The notes: generated by a model from the letters alone, not told the origin. 64,000 nt of DNA from CBDDBK01 sp965225715 (GCA_965225715.1 CBDDBK010000005.1:303843-367842), one strand, 5' to 3'. Shown: positions 35,701 to 44,395, counted from the first letter of the stretch. Translations and numbers: made by a program.

Positions 35701-36801
35701 ATGACCAATCGATACAAAGTTTTAGGTTTAATGTCAGGAACATCTTTAGATGGTTTAGACATTGCTTGTGTTGATTTCTATTGGAATAAAAATAAGGAAT
35801 TATTAGACCAATGGTCTTTTAAAGTCTATGCCACAAAAACTTATCCTTACCCCAATCAACTAAAATCTCGCTTAGTAAATATTAGTCAACAATCTATTTT
35901 TGACTTCTTATGTTTAGATAAAGATTTGGGCATTTTCATGGGTGAAAAAGTCCAAAATCTTCTAAATGAAACTCCTTTTAAGCCTCAATTTATCGCCAGC
36001 CACGGACACACTATTTTTCATCAACCTGATAAAAAATTAACAACTCAAATCGGTCATGGAGAAGCTATTGCTGCGGTTACTGGACTAAAAGTCATCAGCA
36101 ATTTTAGAATGTTAGATGTATTAGTCGGAGGACAAGGAGCACCTTTGGTACCGCTTGGCGATGATTATCTTTTTGGGTCTTATAGAGCCGTTCTTAATTT
36201 AGGAGGTATTGCTAATATTTCTTATCGGTATAAAAAAAAGAGAATAGGTTTCGATATTTGCCCTTGTAATATGGTTTTAAATGAACTTAGTGAACGCTTA
36301 GGGTATCCTTTTGATTACAATGGAGAATTTGCTAAAACAGGAAAAGTTGATAAAATTTTGTTAAATAACCTTAACCAATTACCTTTTTATTGTCTTAATC
36401 CTCCAAAATCATTAGCTAGAGAAGGAGTAGAAAAATGGGTTTTAGAAAAACTTAAAGGTAAAAATACCAAGCATCTTTTAGCAACTTTCAATCAACATAT
36501 TTCTGATCAAATTACTAAAGTATTAAATGGGATTGAAGATCAAAAAGAACAACCTAAACAGCTTCTAATAACAGGAGGTGGTGCTTATAATCATTTTTTA
36601 ATAGAAACTTTAAAACAACAAAATCCAAATTGGAAAATTATTTTACCTCTTAAAGAAATCATAGAATTTAAAGAGGCTATTATTTTTGCATTTTTAGGTT
36701 TATGTCGTTTATTAGAAGTAAAAAATTGTTTAAGCACAGTAACGGGAGCAAAAATAGATGTAATAGGTGGCACAATAAGTGGACTAAAGACTAATTTATA
36801 G
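35701..36801 (+). CDS. anmK: Anhydro-N-acetylmuramic acid kinase
   Basis: Phosphorylates and opens 1,6-anhydro-MurNAc released from peptidoglycan turnover to MurNAc-6-phosphate. From ATG at 35701 it has 366 residues. Motifs: LGLMSGTSLDGLDIACVDF (residues ~8-26; nucleotide/phosphate loop), IASHGHTIFHQPDKK (~99-113), GGQGAPLVPLGD (~142-153) and LNLGGIANISYR (~162-173), with LITGGGAYNHFLIE at the C-terminus. An upstream TTG at 35689 is in frame but unneeded. Its stop codon TAG is formed by the first bases of TATAG element J. MurQ, the next enzyme, is not in the window. Confidence 0.95.
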   Translation: MTNRYKVLGLMSGTSLDGLDIACVDFYWNKNKELLDQWSFKVYATKTYPYPNQLKSRLVNISQQSIFDFLCLDKDLGIFMGEKVQNLLNETPFKPQFIASHGHTIFHQPDKKLTTQIGHGEAIAAVTGLKVISNFRMLDVLVGGQGAPLVPLGDDYLFGSYRAVLNLGGIANISYRYKKKRIGFDICPCNMVLNELSERLGYPFDYNGEFAKTGKVDKILLNNLNQLPFYCLNPPKSLAREGVEKWVLEKLKGKNTKHLLATFNQHISDQITKVLNGIEDQKEQPKQLLITGGGAYNHFLIETLKQQNPNWKIILPLKEIIEFKEAIIFAFLGLCRLLEVKNCLSTVTGAKIDVIGGTISGLKTNL

Positions 36802-36862
36802 CTTTGCTATTGTAGTCTTGTCAATTGAAAAAGGGTTTTTATTTTTGTTTGGGATGACTATA
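36797..36862 (+). repeat. TATAG dispersed element, copy J (supplies the anmK stop)
   Basis: TATAGCTTTGCTATTGTAG start, AATTGAAAAAGG core and GGATGACTATA end. The first TATAG includes the anmK stop codon TAG (36799-36801). 66 bp, an internally shortened copy. Confidence 0.55.
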
Positions 36863-36985
36863 TGATACCTTCATAAACTTAAGATTATCGTATTGTCCAA
36901 GTCATAAAAAACTCTAAATTTAGAAAAATATAAGACTTAATTTGTAATTCATTAATTTATAAACTAATTATTAACCATTCAAAAA

Positions 36986-37519
36986 ATGACTTTAGCACCT
37001 GAACAGGAGAAAGAATTAGAACAAGTTATCCTAAAAGTTGTCAAACAACATTTTCAAAATTTGCCCAATCAATTAAATGGAGTGAGCTATGAAAGGAGAT
37101 TATTAGAACGTATTGTCCGAGTGGAGGAGCGAATAGAAAGCCTGACGATTTTGATGAAGCAAAATATAGATGCTATGGATAAACGCTTTGAAGCCGTAAA
37201 TAAACGCTTTGAAGCCGTAGATAAACGCTTTGAAGCTATGGAAAGGGCTATGGATAAACGCTTTGAAGCCGTAGATAAACGCTTTGAAGCTATGGAAAGG
37301 GCTATGGATAAACGCTTTGAAGCTATGGAAAGGGCTATGGATAAACGCTTTGAAGCCGTAGATAAACGCTTTGAAGAACAAATGAAACAGACAAATTTAC
37401 GTTTTGAAACTATGGAAAGAACTATGAATAACCGTTTTAATGCTACCCAATGGATGATAGGCATTGGATTTACTCTGATGACAACGGTTATGATTCTTTC
37501 CAATTTTCTAATGAACTAA
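36986..37519 (+). CDS. Membrane-anchored coiled-coil protein with KRFEA repeats
   Basis: A 177-residue protein of unknown function. Residues ~1-45 are polar and helical. Residues ~60-145 are built from seven-residue units (MDKRFEA, VNKRFEA, VDKRFEA, MERA), a textbook parallel coiled coil. Residues ~155-175 form one membrane helix (WMIGIGFTLMTTVMILSNFL) at the C-terminus, so it should be a tail-anchored stalk protein facing the cytoplasm. It resembles short uncharacterised coiled-coil proteins found next to toxins or in mobile regions, but no such gene adjoins. A hairpin terminator follows. Confidence 0.72.
   Translation: MTLAPEQEKELEQVILKVVKQHFQNLPNQLNGVSYERRLLERIVRVEERIESLTILMKQNIDAMDKRFEAVNKRFEAVDKRFEAMERAMDKRFEAVDKRFEAMERAMDKRFEAMERAMDKRFEAVDKRFEEQMKQTNLRFETMERTMNNRFNATQWMIGIGFTLMTTVMILSNFLMN
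37171..37380 (+). repeat. Tandem 21-bp/42-bp repeats encoding heptads
   Basis: Around ten 21-bp units (ATGGATAAACGCTTTGAAGC type) code for D-K-R-F-E-A-x/M-E-R-A heptads in the preceding gene. Higher-order copies MDKRFEAVDKRFEAMERA recur about every 54 bp. The units are nearly identical at DNA level, so length variation between strains is likely. Confidence 0.85.
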
Positions 37520-37531
37520 AAAAAATAAATA

Positions 37532-37565
37532 TGTCTTTCAAAAATTATAAGAAAGGCTTTTATTT
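37532..37565 (+). terminator. Terminator of the coiled-coil gene
   Basis: GTCTTTC and GAAAGGC pair across an A/T-rich loop, followed by TTTTATTTTAT. Position directly after the gene supports an intrinsic terminator. Confidence 0.6.
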
Positions 37566-37598
37566 TATAATTATCATTTCACCTTACTTTATTTTCCC

Positions 37599-39071
37599 AT
37601 GAATATACAAAATAAGATATTATTTGAATCTTTGACCTTTGATGACGTACTTTTATTACCTAGCTATTCTGAATATCTTCCTCATGAAATTAATATAAAA
37701 ACTCACTTAACCAGAGATATAGATCTTAATATTCCATTTATTTCAGCGGCTATGGATACGGTTACTGAATCTAATTTAGCTACCTCTATTGCTTTAGAAG
37801 GTGGTATAGGGTTTATACATAAAAATATGACTATCAAAGAACAAGCCCATCAAGTTAGGAAAGTAAAACGGTATCAAAGTGGTATGATTTCAGACCCTAT
37901 TTCCTTAAATCCCAACGATACTGTCAAAAAAGCCGATGATATTATGAATGAATATCGTATAGGTGGTATTCCGGTTGTTGATACAGCTAATACCTTAGTA
38001 GGAATTATTACCAATAGAGATATTCGATTTCACAAAAAGGGCAATACGCCTGTCAGCAAACTCATGACCAAAGGACGTGATAATATTAAAACAGCTAAAG
38101 AATATGTGGATATAGAATCTGCTTCGGATATATTACAAGCCAATAAGATAGAAAAACTACCTATTGTAGATAATAATTATAAACTTATCGGCCTAATTAC
38201 ATATAAAGATATTTTGAAAAATAAAAACAAACCAAATGCTTGTAAAGATTCTTTAGGACGTTTGCGAGTTGGGGCAGCCGTTGGAGTTGGTACAGATACT
38301 TTAGATCGCATTGAAGTAATAAAAAAAGCTAATGTAGATGTTATTGTCATAGATACAGCACATGCACATTCTAAAATTGTAATTGATAAATTTAAAGAAA
38401 TTAGAAAAGCGCATAAAGATATTCAAATTATTGTCGGAAATATTGTAACAAAAGAAGCAGCTGAGGAACTTATAAAAGCAGGTGTAAATGGTCTAAAAGT
38501 AGGCATAGGACCTGGTAGCATCTGTACGACACGAGTCATTGCAGGTATTGGTATGCCTCAGCTTTCAGCTGTTTTAAGCGTTAGTGAAATAGCTAGAAAA
38601 CTTAATATGCCTGTGATTTCTGATGGTGGTATTCGCTTTTCTGGAGATGTCACAAAAGCTATTGCTGCCGGGGCAAGTAGTGTCATGATAGGCTCTTTAT
38701 TTGCAGGAACAGAAGAGGCACCGGGTCAAGTTCTTCTCTATGAAGGTCGAAAATATAAAGTTTACAGAGGTATGGGATCTGTTGAAGCTATGGAAAAAGG
38801 TAGTAAAGATCGTTATTTTCAAAGCCATCGACAAGATAGAAGAAAAATGATACCTGAAGGAATCGTGGGACGAGTGCCTTTTAAAGGACAAGTTAGCGAG
38901 GTCCTTCATCAGTTGGTAGGTGGATTAAGGACAGGTATGGGTTATACTGGCACTAAAAATATTCCTTCTCTTCAGCAAGCTAAATTTATCAAAATCACAC
39001 AAGCAAGTCTTCAAGAAAATCATCCTCATGATATTCAAATTATACGTGAAGCGCCTAATTATAGCCTCTAA
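37599..39071 (+). CDS. guaB: IMP dehydrogenase
   Basis: NAD-dependent oxidation of IMP to XMP, the first step to GMP. 490 residues, full length: N-terminal FDDVLLLPSYSEYLP, two CBS domains inserted at residues ~95-205 (DTVKKADDIMNEYRIGGIPVVD and LQANKIEKLPIVDNNYKLIG), the catalytic-Cys loop GPGSICTTRVIAG (Cys at ~310), and DGGIRFSGDVTKAIAAGA and YRGMGSVEAM downstream. All known catalytic residues that I can see are intact. Start MNIQNKI at 37599 is a good family match. guaA is not adjacent. Confidence 0.97.
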   Translation: MNIQNKILFESLTFDDVLLLPSYSEYLPHEINIKTHLTRDIDLNIPFISAAMDTVTESNLATSIALEGGIGFIHKNMTIKEQAHQVRKVKRYQSGMISDPISLNPNDTVKKADDIMNEYRIGGIPVVDTANTLVGIITNRDIRFHKKGNTPVSKLMTKGRDNIKTAKEYVDIESASDILQANKIEKLPIVDNNYKLIGLITYKDILKNKNKPNACKDSLGRLRVGAAVGVGTDTLDRIEVIKKANVDVIVIDTAHAHSKIVIDKFKEIRKAHKDIQIIVGNIVTKEAAEELIKAGVNGLKVGIGPGSICTTRVIAGIGMPQLSAVLSVSEIARKLNMPVISDGGIRFSGDVTKAIAAGASSVMIGSLFAGTEEAPGQVLLYEGRKYKVYRGMGSVEAMEKGSKDRYFQSHRQDRRKMIPEGIVGRVPFKGQVSEVLHQLVGGLRTGMGYTGTKNIPSLQQAKFIKITQASLQENHPHDIQIIREAPNYSL

Positions 39072-39159
39072 ATTAGATTAAAGGGCGGTCAGTGTATCAC
39101 ATTTGTAAGGATATACCTTGACAAAAAGGACAAAAACATAACCTTGTATTTTTTTACAA

Positions 39160-39181
39160 AGAAGTTATTTAAATAACTTCT
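39160..39181 (-). terminator. 22-bp palindrome downstream of the CAT tRNA
   Basis: AGAAGTTATTT and its complement form an 11-bp stem. On the minus strand it follows the tRNA 3' end by about 10 bp and is followed by TTTGTAAAAAAA, so it can act as its terminator; guaB ends 90 bp away on the other strand and may share it. Confidence 0.5.
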
Positions 39182-39191
39182 ATAAATAAAG

Positions 39192-39265
39192 TGGGCCCAG
39201 AAGGACTTGAACCTTCGACCACCTGATTATGAGTCAGGTGCTCTAACCAACTGAGCTATGGGCCC
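39192..39265 (-). tRNA. tRNA with CAT anticodon (Ile2 or Met)
   Basis: 74-nt tRNA on the minus strand: acceptor GGGCCCA/TGGGCCC, D-loop TAGCTCAGTTGGTTAG, anticodon arm CCTGACTCATAATCAGG, T-loop TTCAAGT. A CAU anticodon is shared by elongator Met and lysidine-modified Ile2 tRNA. The acceptor and the D-arm do not decide it; the initiator is excluded because its G-C anticodon stem is lacking. Discriminator A. Confidence 0.93.
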
Positions 39266-39700
39266 TGTGCAGAACAATGAAAGTTAAATTATAACAATAA
39301 CTTTAACTACTGCTTATAGATTAATTTCCAAAGATAATCAAAAAATAAATTATTCAAAATTAAATAATAAAATAAGAAGTATATCAACTAAAAAGAAATA
39401 CATTAGATATTTAAATTAATTGTGAAGTAATAATTATTTTTATAATTTAGATAAGTTTTAGAAACTTTAAGATTTTATTAACTTGTAATAAATATTTTGA
39501 CTATGATTATAAAAAAATTATAAAACTAAAATTTATTTGAACTATATTGTAATTTTAAACTAAATATTATCCTTTAGGACATGAATATTTGAAAAAGTTG
39601 ATGATTTTTCAAAAAAATCATACTATTTTCGTTTTTTCGTATATAATTAGAACTAAATTTTCGATTTTGATATAATTTTTTAATCTAAAAAATAATTTAA
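39266..39700. other. Long A/T-rich gap before rpmF
   Basis: 435 bp between tRNA and rpmF with no gene, no RNA and no clear palindrome. The composition is near 80% A+T, and the promoter of the rpmF-fabH-efp-accB set should be in this gap. Confidence 0.4.
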
Positions 39701-39901
39701 ATGGCACATCCAAAGCGCAAGATTTCTAAACAAAGAAGAAATAAAAGGCGTACGCACATTAAACTAAGCACACCAGCTATTACTGTTTGTTCTGTTACCA
39801 AAGAAACGCATTTACGTCATCATGCCTATTTGGTTGAAGGACAATTGCATTATAGAGGCAAAGCGCTTATAGAAAAGAAAGATAATGACACTGATACATA
39901 G
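39701..39901 (+). CDS. rpmF: Ribosomal protein bL32
   Basis: A 66-residue large-subunit protein: MAHPKRKISKQRRNKRRTHIK at the start, then VCSVTKETHLRHHAYLVEGQLHYRGK. The zinc-type CxxC-CxxC pattern is absent (only one Cys), so this is the zinc-free form. It heads a co-directional group rpmF-fabH-efp-accB, the order found in many Bacteroidota, but the plsX gene that usually sits between rpmF and fabH is missing; only 93 bp separate them. Confidence 0.96.
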   Translation: MAHPKRKISKQRRNKRRTHIKLSTPAITVCSVTKETHLRHHAYLVEGQLHYRGKALIEKKDNDTDT

Positions 39902-39994
39902 GATAAAATTAAAAAATGTATTTTTAGTAATTTTTTCAGTTTTAAAAAATATTTTGGATTGAAATATCTTAATTTTAACTAATTTTATAATTTA

Positions 39995-40984
39995 ATGAAT
40001 CAAGTCAGGGCAAGTATAACAGGTGTAGCCAACTATTTACCAGATGATGTTCTTACTAATTTTGATTTAGAGAAGATAGTAAACACTTCTAGTGAATGGA
40101 TTTTAGAGCGAACAGGCATTCAGGAACGTCGCATTTTAAAGGGCGATAATTTAGGAACCTCTTATATGGGTATTAAGGCAGCCCAAAAACTATTAGAAAA
40201 AACCAATACTAATCCTGACGATGTAGACCTTGTATTATGTGCTACTGTAACTCCGGATATGCTTTTCCCTGCTACTGCAAATATTATTGCTTCAGGTATA
40301 AAGGCACAAAATTCTTTTGGTTTTGATATTGAAGCCGCTTGTTGTAGTTTTTTATATGCTTTAGAAACAGGAGTAAAGTATATAGAATCAGGTGCTTATA
40401 AAAAAGTTGTTGTTATTGGAGCTGATAAAATGTCAAGCATCGTAGATTATACAGACCGTACAACCTGTATTCTTTTTGGAGATGCAGCTGGGGCAGTACT
40501 TTTAGAGCCTGCTAAAGATGATAACTATATTATAGATTCTTATTTTAGGGCAGATGGTAAGGGAGAAGAGCACTTGTGTATGTTGGCTGGTGGAAGTCGT
40601 AAACCGCCATCTATGGAGACCATTCAAAATAAAGAACATACTATCCGCCAAAATGGAAAAATAGTTTTTAAACATGCTGTTACCCGTATGAAAGAATCTG
40701 TTGAGCAAATCATGTTAAAAAATAAATTAGACAGCAATAATATTGCTTATTTAGTTCCTCATCAGGCTAATTTTCGAATTATTCAAAGTGTTGCTAAATT
40801 TATGGAATTAGATATGGAAAAAGTTATGGTCAACATTTTTGATTATGGAAATACAACTTCAGCAACTATTCCTCTTTGTCTTTGGGATTATAAAGAAAAA
40901 TTAAAAAAAGGTGATAATTTAGTACTTTCAGCGTTCGGAGGAGGGTTTACTTCTGGAGCAACCTATTTAAAATGGGCTATTTAA
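39995..40984 (+). CDS. fabH: 3-oxoacyl-ACP synthase III (KAS III)
   Basis: Starts fatty-acid synthesis by condensing acetyl-CoA (or a branched acyl-CoA) with malonyl-ACP. 329 residues. Catalytic Cys lies in DIEAACCSFLYALE (~residue 112), the His in VPHQANFRI (~253) and the Asn in FDYGNTTSAT (~283). The N-terminal ITGVANYLPDDVLTN and SSEWILERTGIQERRI segments are typical. Branched-chain preference is common in this phylum but not readable here. Second gene of the rpmF-fabH-efp-accB set. Confidence 0.95.
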   Translation: MNQVRASITGVANYLPDDVLTNFDLEKIVNTSSEWILERTGIQERRILKGDNLGTSYMGIKAAQKLLEKTNTNPDDVDLVLCATVTPDMLFPATANIIASGIKAQNSFGFDIEAACCSFLYALETGVKYIESGAYKKVVVIGADKMSSIVDYTDRTTCILFGDAAGAVLLEPAKDDNYIIDSYFRADGKGEEHLCMLAGGSRKPPSMETIQNKEHTIRQNGKIVFKHAVTRMKESVEQIMLKNKLDSNNIAYLVPHQANFRIIQSVAKFMELDMEKVMVNIFDYGNTTSATIPLCLWDYKEKLKKGDNLVLSAFGGGFTSGATYLKWAI

Positions 40985-41173
40985 TATAGCTATATTTTTT
41001 TTGATAAAAAAATATTTTAGCTTTAATAGAAAAAAAGTAATATTGTATCAAATACCAAAGTAAAGGCATAATTTAAGTTTAGTTTAAACACTTTATATTA
41101 ATTTTTTCATTTTATTTTAATAAATTAAATTTATAGCCTTACTATTAAAAATAAGGAGAGAATATTTTCTAAA

Positions 41174-41268
41174 TATAAGCACTTCGCTTGAAAAAGGATT
41201 TTTGAAGGGTTTAACTTATTGATATTGAAAATAAACCTTTTCCAAATATTTCAAATAGTATTGCTATA
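41174..41268 (-). repeat. TATAG dispersed element, copy C
   Basis: Minus-strand copy: TATAGCAATACTATTTG start, TTTTCAATATCAATAAGTT core, TCCTTTTTCAAGCGAAGTG and end CTTATA. Lies between fabH and efp in the 339-bp gap, which has no gene. Confidence 0.65.
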
Positions 41269-41323
41269 TCAATGAACTAAATATTTAAAAAATCCTTTTT
41301 TCAATATAAATTCAACTATATAA

Positions 41324-41890
41324 ATGGAGACAACAGCAGATTTTCGCAATGGATTGTGTATAGAATGGAATAATGATATTTATACTATTACCCAGTTTCA
41401 GCATGTTAAACCAGGCAAGGGACCTGCTTTTGTAAGAACTAAATTAAAAAACTTGAATACAGGAAAAGTTGTAGATAATACTTTTAGTTCTGGGGTAAAA
41501 ATTAAAACAGCAAGAATAGAGCGTCGCAAACATCAATACCTTTATAAAGATGATCTAGGGTATCATTTTATGGATATGAATAGTTTTGAGCAAATAACTT
41601 TAGCCAAAAGATTAATTGAAAATTATGATCTCATTAAAGAAGGACAAGAAGTTGAAATTCTTTATCATGTTGAAAAAGAACTTGCTTTAACTTGTGAATT
41701 ACCACCTTTCATTATTTTAGAGGTTACCCAGACAGTGCCTGGAATAAAGGGTGATACTGTAGGCACAGCAACTAAAGCAGCTACTTTAGAAACAGGAGCC
41801 AAAATACAAATTCCATTATTCGTTGATCAAGATGAAAAAATAAAAATAGATACACGTACCCGAAGTTATAGTGAAAGAGTAAAAGTATAA
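41324..41890 (+). CDS. efp: Elongation factor P
   Basis: Helps ribosomes through proline runs. 188 residues, three beta-barrel domains. The loop bearing the modified residue is QHVKPGKGPAFVRTK (Lys at ~residue 32-34 in PGKG), so modification by lysyl attachment or a similar enzyme is expected. C-terminal GDTVGTATKAATLETGAKIQIPLFV and the final IKIDTRTRSYSERVKV are canonical. Relevant partner: a secreted protein at 63522 has 13 consecutive prolines, which would need EF-P. Confidence 0.96.
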   Translation: METTADFRNGLCIEWNNDIYTITQFQHVKPGKGPAFVRTKLKNLNTGKVVDNTFSSGVKIKTARIERRKHQYLYKDDLGYHFMDMNSFEQITLAKRLIENYDLIKEGQEVEILYHVEKELALTCELPPFIILEVTQTVPGIKGDTVGTATKAATLETGAKIQIPLFVDQDEKIKIDTRTRSYSERVKV

Positions 41891-41996
41891 TAAAGCTTAT
41901 AGATATTAAAAAATAATAAATAAGTGTGGTTTCTATTTAATTTATAATAATTAAAATTAGTTTTCAGTTTTAATCATCAAATTTTTAGTATACAAC

Positions 41997-42473
41997 ATGA
42001 ACTTAAAGGCGGTAAAAGAACTCATAGAATTTATTTCAAAATCTGGACTTTCAGAAGTTAGCTTAAAAACAAATAAAATAGAATTGTCTATAAAAAAACA
42101 TAGAACAGAGACTATTAAAGAAGAATATATTGTCTCTGCTCCAACCCAAATAGCCGATAATGTAAATAAATCTCCCGCAAATATTATACCTCCACCTCCT
42201 GCACCACCTAAAATAGCTTCTAACTCCAAAAATACTATTACTGTTAATTCTCCTATGATAGGTACATTTTATACATCTTCCAGTCCTGATGCAGATCCTT
42301 TTATAAAAGTAGGTGATATCATAAAAGCTGGTGATGTAGTTGGTATTATAGAAGCTATGAAATTATTTAATGAAATTGAATCTGAAGTAGAAGGTAAAGT
42401 TCTTAAAGTTCTTGCTGATAATGCTTCACCAGTAGAGTTTGATCAACCCTTATTTGAATTGGAAACTATTTAG
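41997..42473 (+). CDS. accB: Biotin carboxyl carrier protein of acetyl-CoA carboxylase
   Basis: Carries carboxybiotin between the two half-reactions of acetyl-CoA carboxylase. 158 residues: helical N-terminus (MNLKAVKELIEFISKSGLSEV), a Pro/Ala linker (PPPPAPPK), and the biotinyl domain starting VNSPMIGTFYTSSSPDADPF. The biotin Lys is in EAMKLFNEIES. accC, which nearly always follows accB, is absent; a short membrane protein comes next. Confidence 0.95.
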   Translation: MNLKAVKELIEFISKSGLSEVSLKTNKIELSIKKHRTETIKEEYIVSAPTQIADNVNKSPANIIPPPPAPPKIASNSKNTITVNSPMIGTFYTSSSPDADPFIKVGDIIKAGDVVGIIEAMKLFNEIESEVEGKVLKVLADNASPVEFDQPLFELETI

Positions 42474-42649
42474 TTAATAATACTATACAAAGTTTTTTTA
42501 TAGAAACTCTAAACATTTGGTTTTCAATATATTTTTAATAAAAAAACTCTATAATGCTATACTATATTATAATTTTTAGATAGTAACATAAGTAATTCTT
42601 TTTTTGGAAAAGTTTATAATTTTTATATTTAATTTGACTCTAAACAACA

Positions 42650-43084
42650 ATGAAAAAACTACTTTTTATTATTTTAGTATTAGTATCTTTTAAATCTACT
42701 TGTTTTTCTCAGACTACTTTTGTAGAATCTAGTTCCCAAAAGTTTAAATTTATTAATACCTATGCTCCTCGAGAAATACTTTGGTTAAATAAGATGAGTT
42801 TTAATGTATTAAATTATTCCGGTGAAGATAAAAAAATTAACTATTATTTAGATTTAGCCATTAAGCATAGAAAAAAAAGAAACCATTTTTTTTTGTACGG
42901 TGGATTGGGTTTGGCTACTGGAATTTTAGGTATTATTGCAGCAAGTGATCAATATATATATCCTCTTATTCTTATAGGAACACTTGCAATACCTACCTCT
43001 TTTATTAGTGGTCTCATAGGTGGATTAACAAATGATAGTAAAGCAAAGAAAAATATTGGTATTGCTATTGGACTTCAATTATAG
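42650..43084 (+). CDS. Hypothetical exported or membrane protein
   Basis: 144 residues. A signal peptide (residues 1-20, ending CFSQ) is followed by a polar stretch (~21-75) and two hydrophobic segments (~83-101, FLYGGLGLATGILGIIAAS; ~107-128, IYPLILIGTLAIPTSFISGLIGG), so the mature protein probably sits in a membrane. No family recognised. It occupies the place where accC would be expected. Its stop codon TAG overlaps the end of a TATAG element. Confidence 0.6.
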   Translation: MKKLLFIILVLVSFKSTCFSQTTFVESSSQKFKFINTYAPREILWLNKMSFNVLNYSGEDKKINYYLDLAIKHRKKRNHFFLYGGLGLATGILGIIAASDQYIYPLILIGTLAIPTSFISGLIGGLTNDSKAKKNIGIAIGLQL

Positions 43085-43135
43085 CTATTTTTGAAAGGTT
43101 TAACATATTGATTTTATAGAAAATGAATCTTTTCT
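43081..43135 (-). repeat. TATAG dispersed element, copy D (partial, supplies a stop)
   Basis: Plus strand reads ATAGCTATTTTTGAAAGG then TTTAACATATTGATTTTAT and AAAATGAATC, matching the 3' half of the family in reverse orientation. Its end bases include the stop codon of the 42650 gene (43082-43084). The other half is missing or diverged. Confidence 0.5.
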
Positions 43136-43180
43136 AGATAATCGAGTAAAAAATAGCACATGCATTATCCTATTTTAGAT

Positions 43181-43951
43181 TTATAAAGCAGTATTTAATT
43201 CCAATAGTATTGGGCAATGATCTGAAAAACCAATTTCTTTTAATATACTGGCACGCTGAATTCTACTTTTTAAATTTTCAGAAATAGCAAAATAATCTAT
43301 CCGCCATCCCAAGTCTTTTTCTTTAGCTCTGGCTCTATAGGACCACCATGTATAAGCTTGTTGATCAGGATTTAAAGAACGAAAAGTATCGATATATCCA
43401 TTGGAAAAGAGTTGTGACATCCACTTTCGTTCTTCTGGTAAAAAACCAGATGTATTTTTATTAGCTATGGGGTTATGAATATCTATAGGTTGATGACAAA
43501 TATTAAAATCGCCACAAGCAATAACCTGTTTTTTTGTATTTTTTAAAGTTTGTAAATAATCATAGAAAAGGTCAAGCCATTCATATTTAATATTTTGACG
43601 ATGTTCTCCCATACTTCCAGAAGGTAAATAAACATTAACCAAATCAAAATTATTAATAATTATATGGATAAATCGACCTTCATGATCATAATTATCATTT
43701 CCAATTCCATAGTTAACTTTTGTGGCTTTTATTTTGCTCAAAACAGCAACACCACTATAGCCTTTTCGTTCAGCCGGATGCCAATAGACATGATAGCCTA
43801 CATCTCTAAAAATATTAAGATCAACCTGATTTTCTAAAGCTTTTATCTCTTGTAAACAAAGTACATCAGGAGCAGATATTTGAAGCCATTGAATAAAATC
43901 TTTTTTCAATGCTGCTCTTATGCCGTTAATATTATAACAAAACAGTCTCAT
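43181..43951 (-). CDS. xthA: Exodeoxyribonuclease III (AP endonuclease)
   Basis: Base-excision-repair AP endonuclease with 3'-5' exonuclease activity. 256 residues, Mg-dependent EEP fold: NINGIRAALKKDFIQWL (Asn metal ligand, residues ~8-24), LCLQEIKA (Glu at 34), SGVAVLSK, HEGRFI (Tyr/Asp region), CGDFNICHQPIDIHNP (Asp and Asn at ~151-153), and C-terminal RIDYFAIS and FSDHCPILLELN (Asp-His pair). Length and motifs are those of ExoA/XthA. Single gene. A strong terminator for the upstream atpE precedes it. Confidence 0.96.
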   Translation of the reverse strand: MRLFCYNINGIRAALKKDFIQWLQISAPDVLCLQEIKALENQVDLNIFRDVGYHVYWHPAERKGYSGVAVLSKIKATKVNYGIGNDNYDHEGRFIHIIINNFDLVNVYLPSGSMGEHRQNIKYEWLDLFYDYLQTLKNTKKQVIACGDFNICHQPIDIHNPIANKNTSGFLPEERKWMSQLFSNGYIDTFRSLNPDQQAYTWWSYRARAKEKDLGWRIDYFAISENLKSRIQRASILKEIGFSDHCPILLELNTAL

Positions 43952-43997
43952 AGTTTTATAAAATTAAATATTTTTATGAAATACTTATAAAACAAGG

Positions 43998-44025
43998 AAA
44001 GCGTAGGCAACCCCTACGCTTTTTA
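43998..44025 (-). terminator. Strong intrinsic terminator
   Basis: AAAGCGTAGG, loop CAACC, CCTACGCTTT, with flanking T and A tracts that let it work in either direction. It lies downstream of atpE on the minus strand and just upstream of xthA. Confidence 0.85.
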
Positions 44026-44042
44026 TCCTCAAATTTTACAAT

Positions 44043-44134
44043 TATAGCATTGCTATTATTATCTCGGAAAAATTTATCTTCATTATCAATGAATTAAAGT
44101 CCCTAAAATCTTTTTTCAAGTGACATGCTTATAA
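44043..44134 (+). repeat. TATAG dispersed element, copy E (best preserved)
   Basis: TATAGCATTGCTATTATTAT start with an ATAGC-ATT-GCTAT hairpin, then TTCATTATCAATGAATTAAA, then CTTTTTTCAAGTGACATG and end CTTATAAA. 92 bp between xthA and atpE, lying over the atpE 3' region. Confidence 0.7.
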
Positions 44135-44149
44135 ATTTTTCAGCTTTAA

Positions 44150-44395
44150 TTAGCTTCCTAATAAAAAACAAACAGCAATAGCAAAAAGGGCTGCACCTTC
44201 TATTAAAGCCGCAGCAATAAGCATAGCAGTTTGAAGACGACCAGCCATTTCAGGTTGACGAGCCATAGATTCTACAGCACTAGCGCCAATACGACCTATA
44301 CCTATACCAGCCCCAACAACAGCTAAACCAGACCCTATACCCGGACCTAAAGTTGTTAGATTACCCGAAAGTTCTAATAAAATGGTTAGTAGCAT
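44150..44395 (-). CDS. atpE: ATP synthase F0 subunit c
   Basis: The 81-residue c subunit that forms the membrane ring of F1Fo. Two helices (residues ~14-42, GPGIGSGLAVVGAGIGIGRIG; ~53-80) joined by the polar loop ARQPEM. The ion-binding acid is Glu in LIEGAALFAI (~residue 65). No Gln/Ser/Thr pattern for Na+ is evident, so it is probably H+-coupled. It stands alone: atpB, atpF, atpH and the F1 genes are not in this window, and atpZ is 41 kb away. A TATCTTTG motif on the minus strand lies ~140 bp upstream. Confidence 0.95.
   Translation of the reverse strand: MLLTILLELSGNLTTLGPGIGSGLAVVGAGIGIGRIGASAVESMARQPEMAGRLQTAMLIAAALIEGAALFAIAVCFLLGS

Noticed and set aside
37087..37503. Minus-strand reading frames with SIAS/KAFI repeats
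   Set aside because: Antisense shadows of the KRFEA coiled-coil gene.
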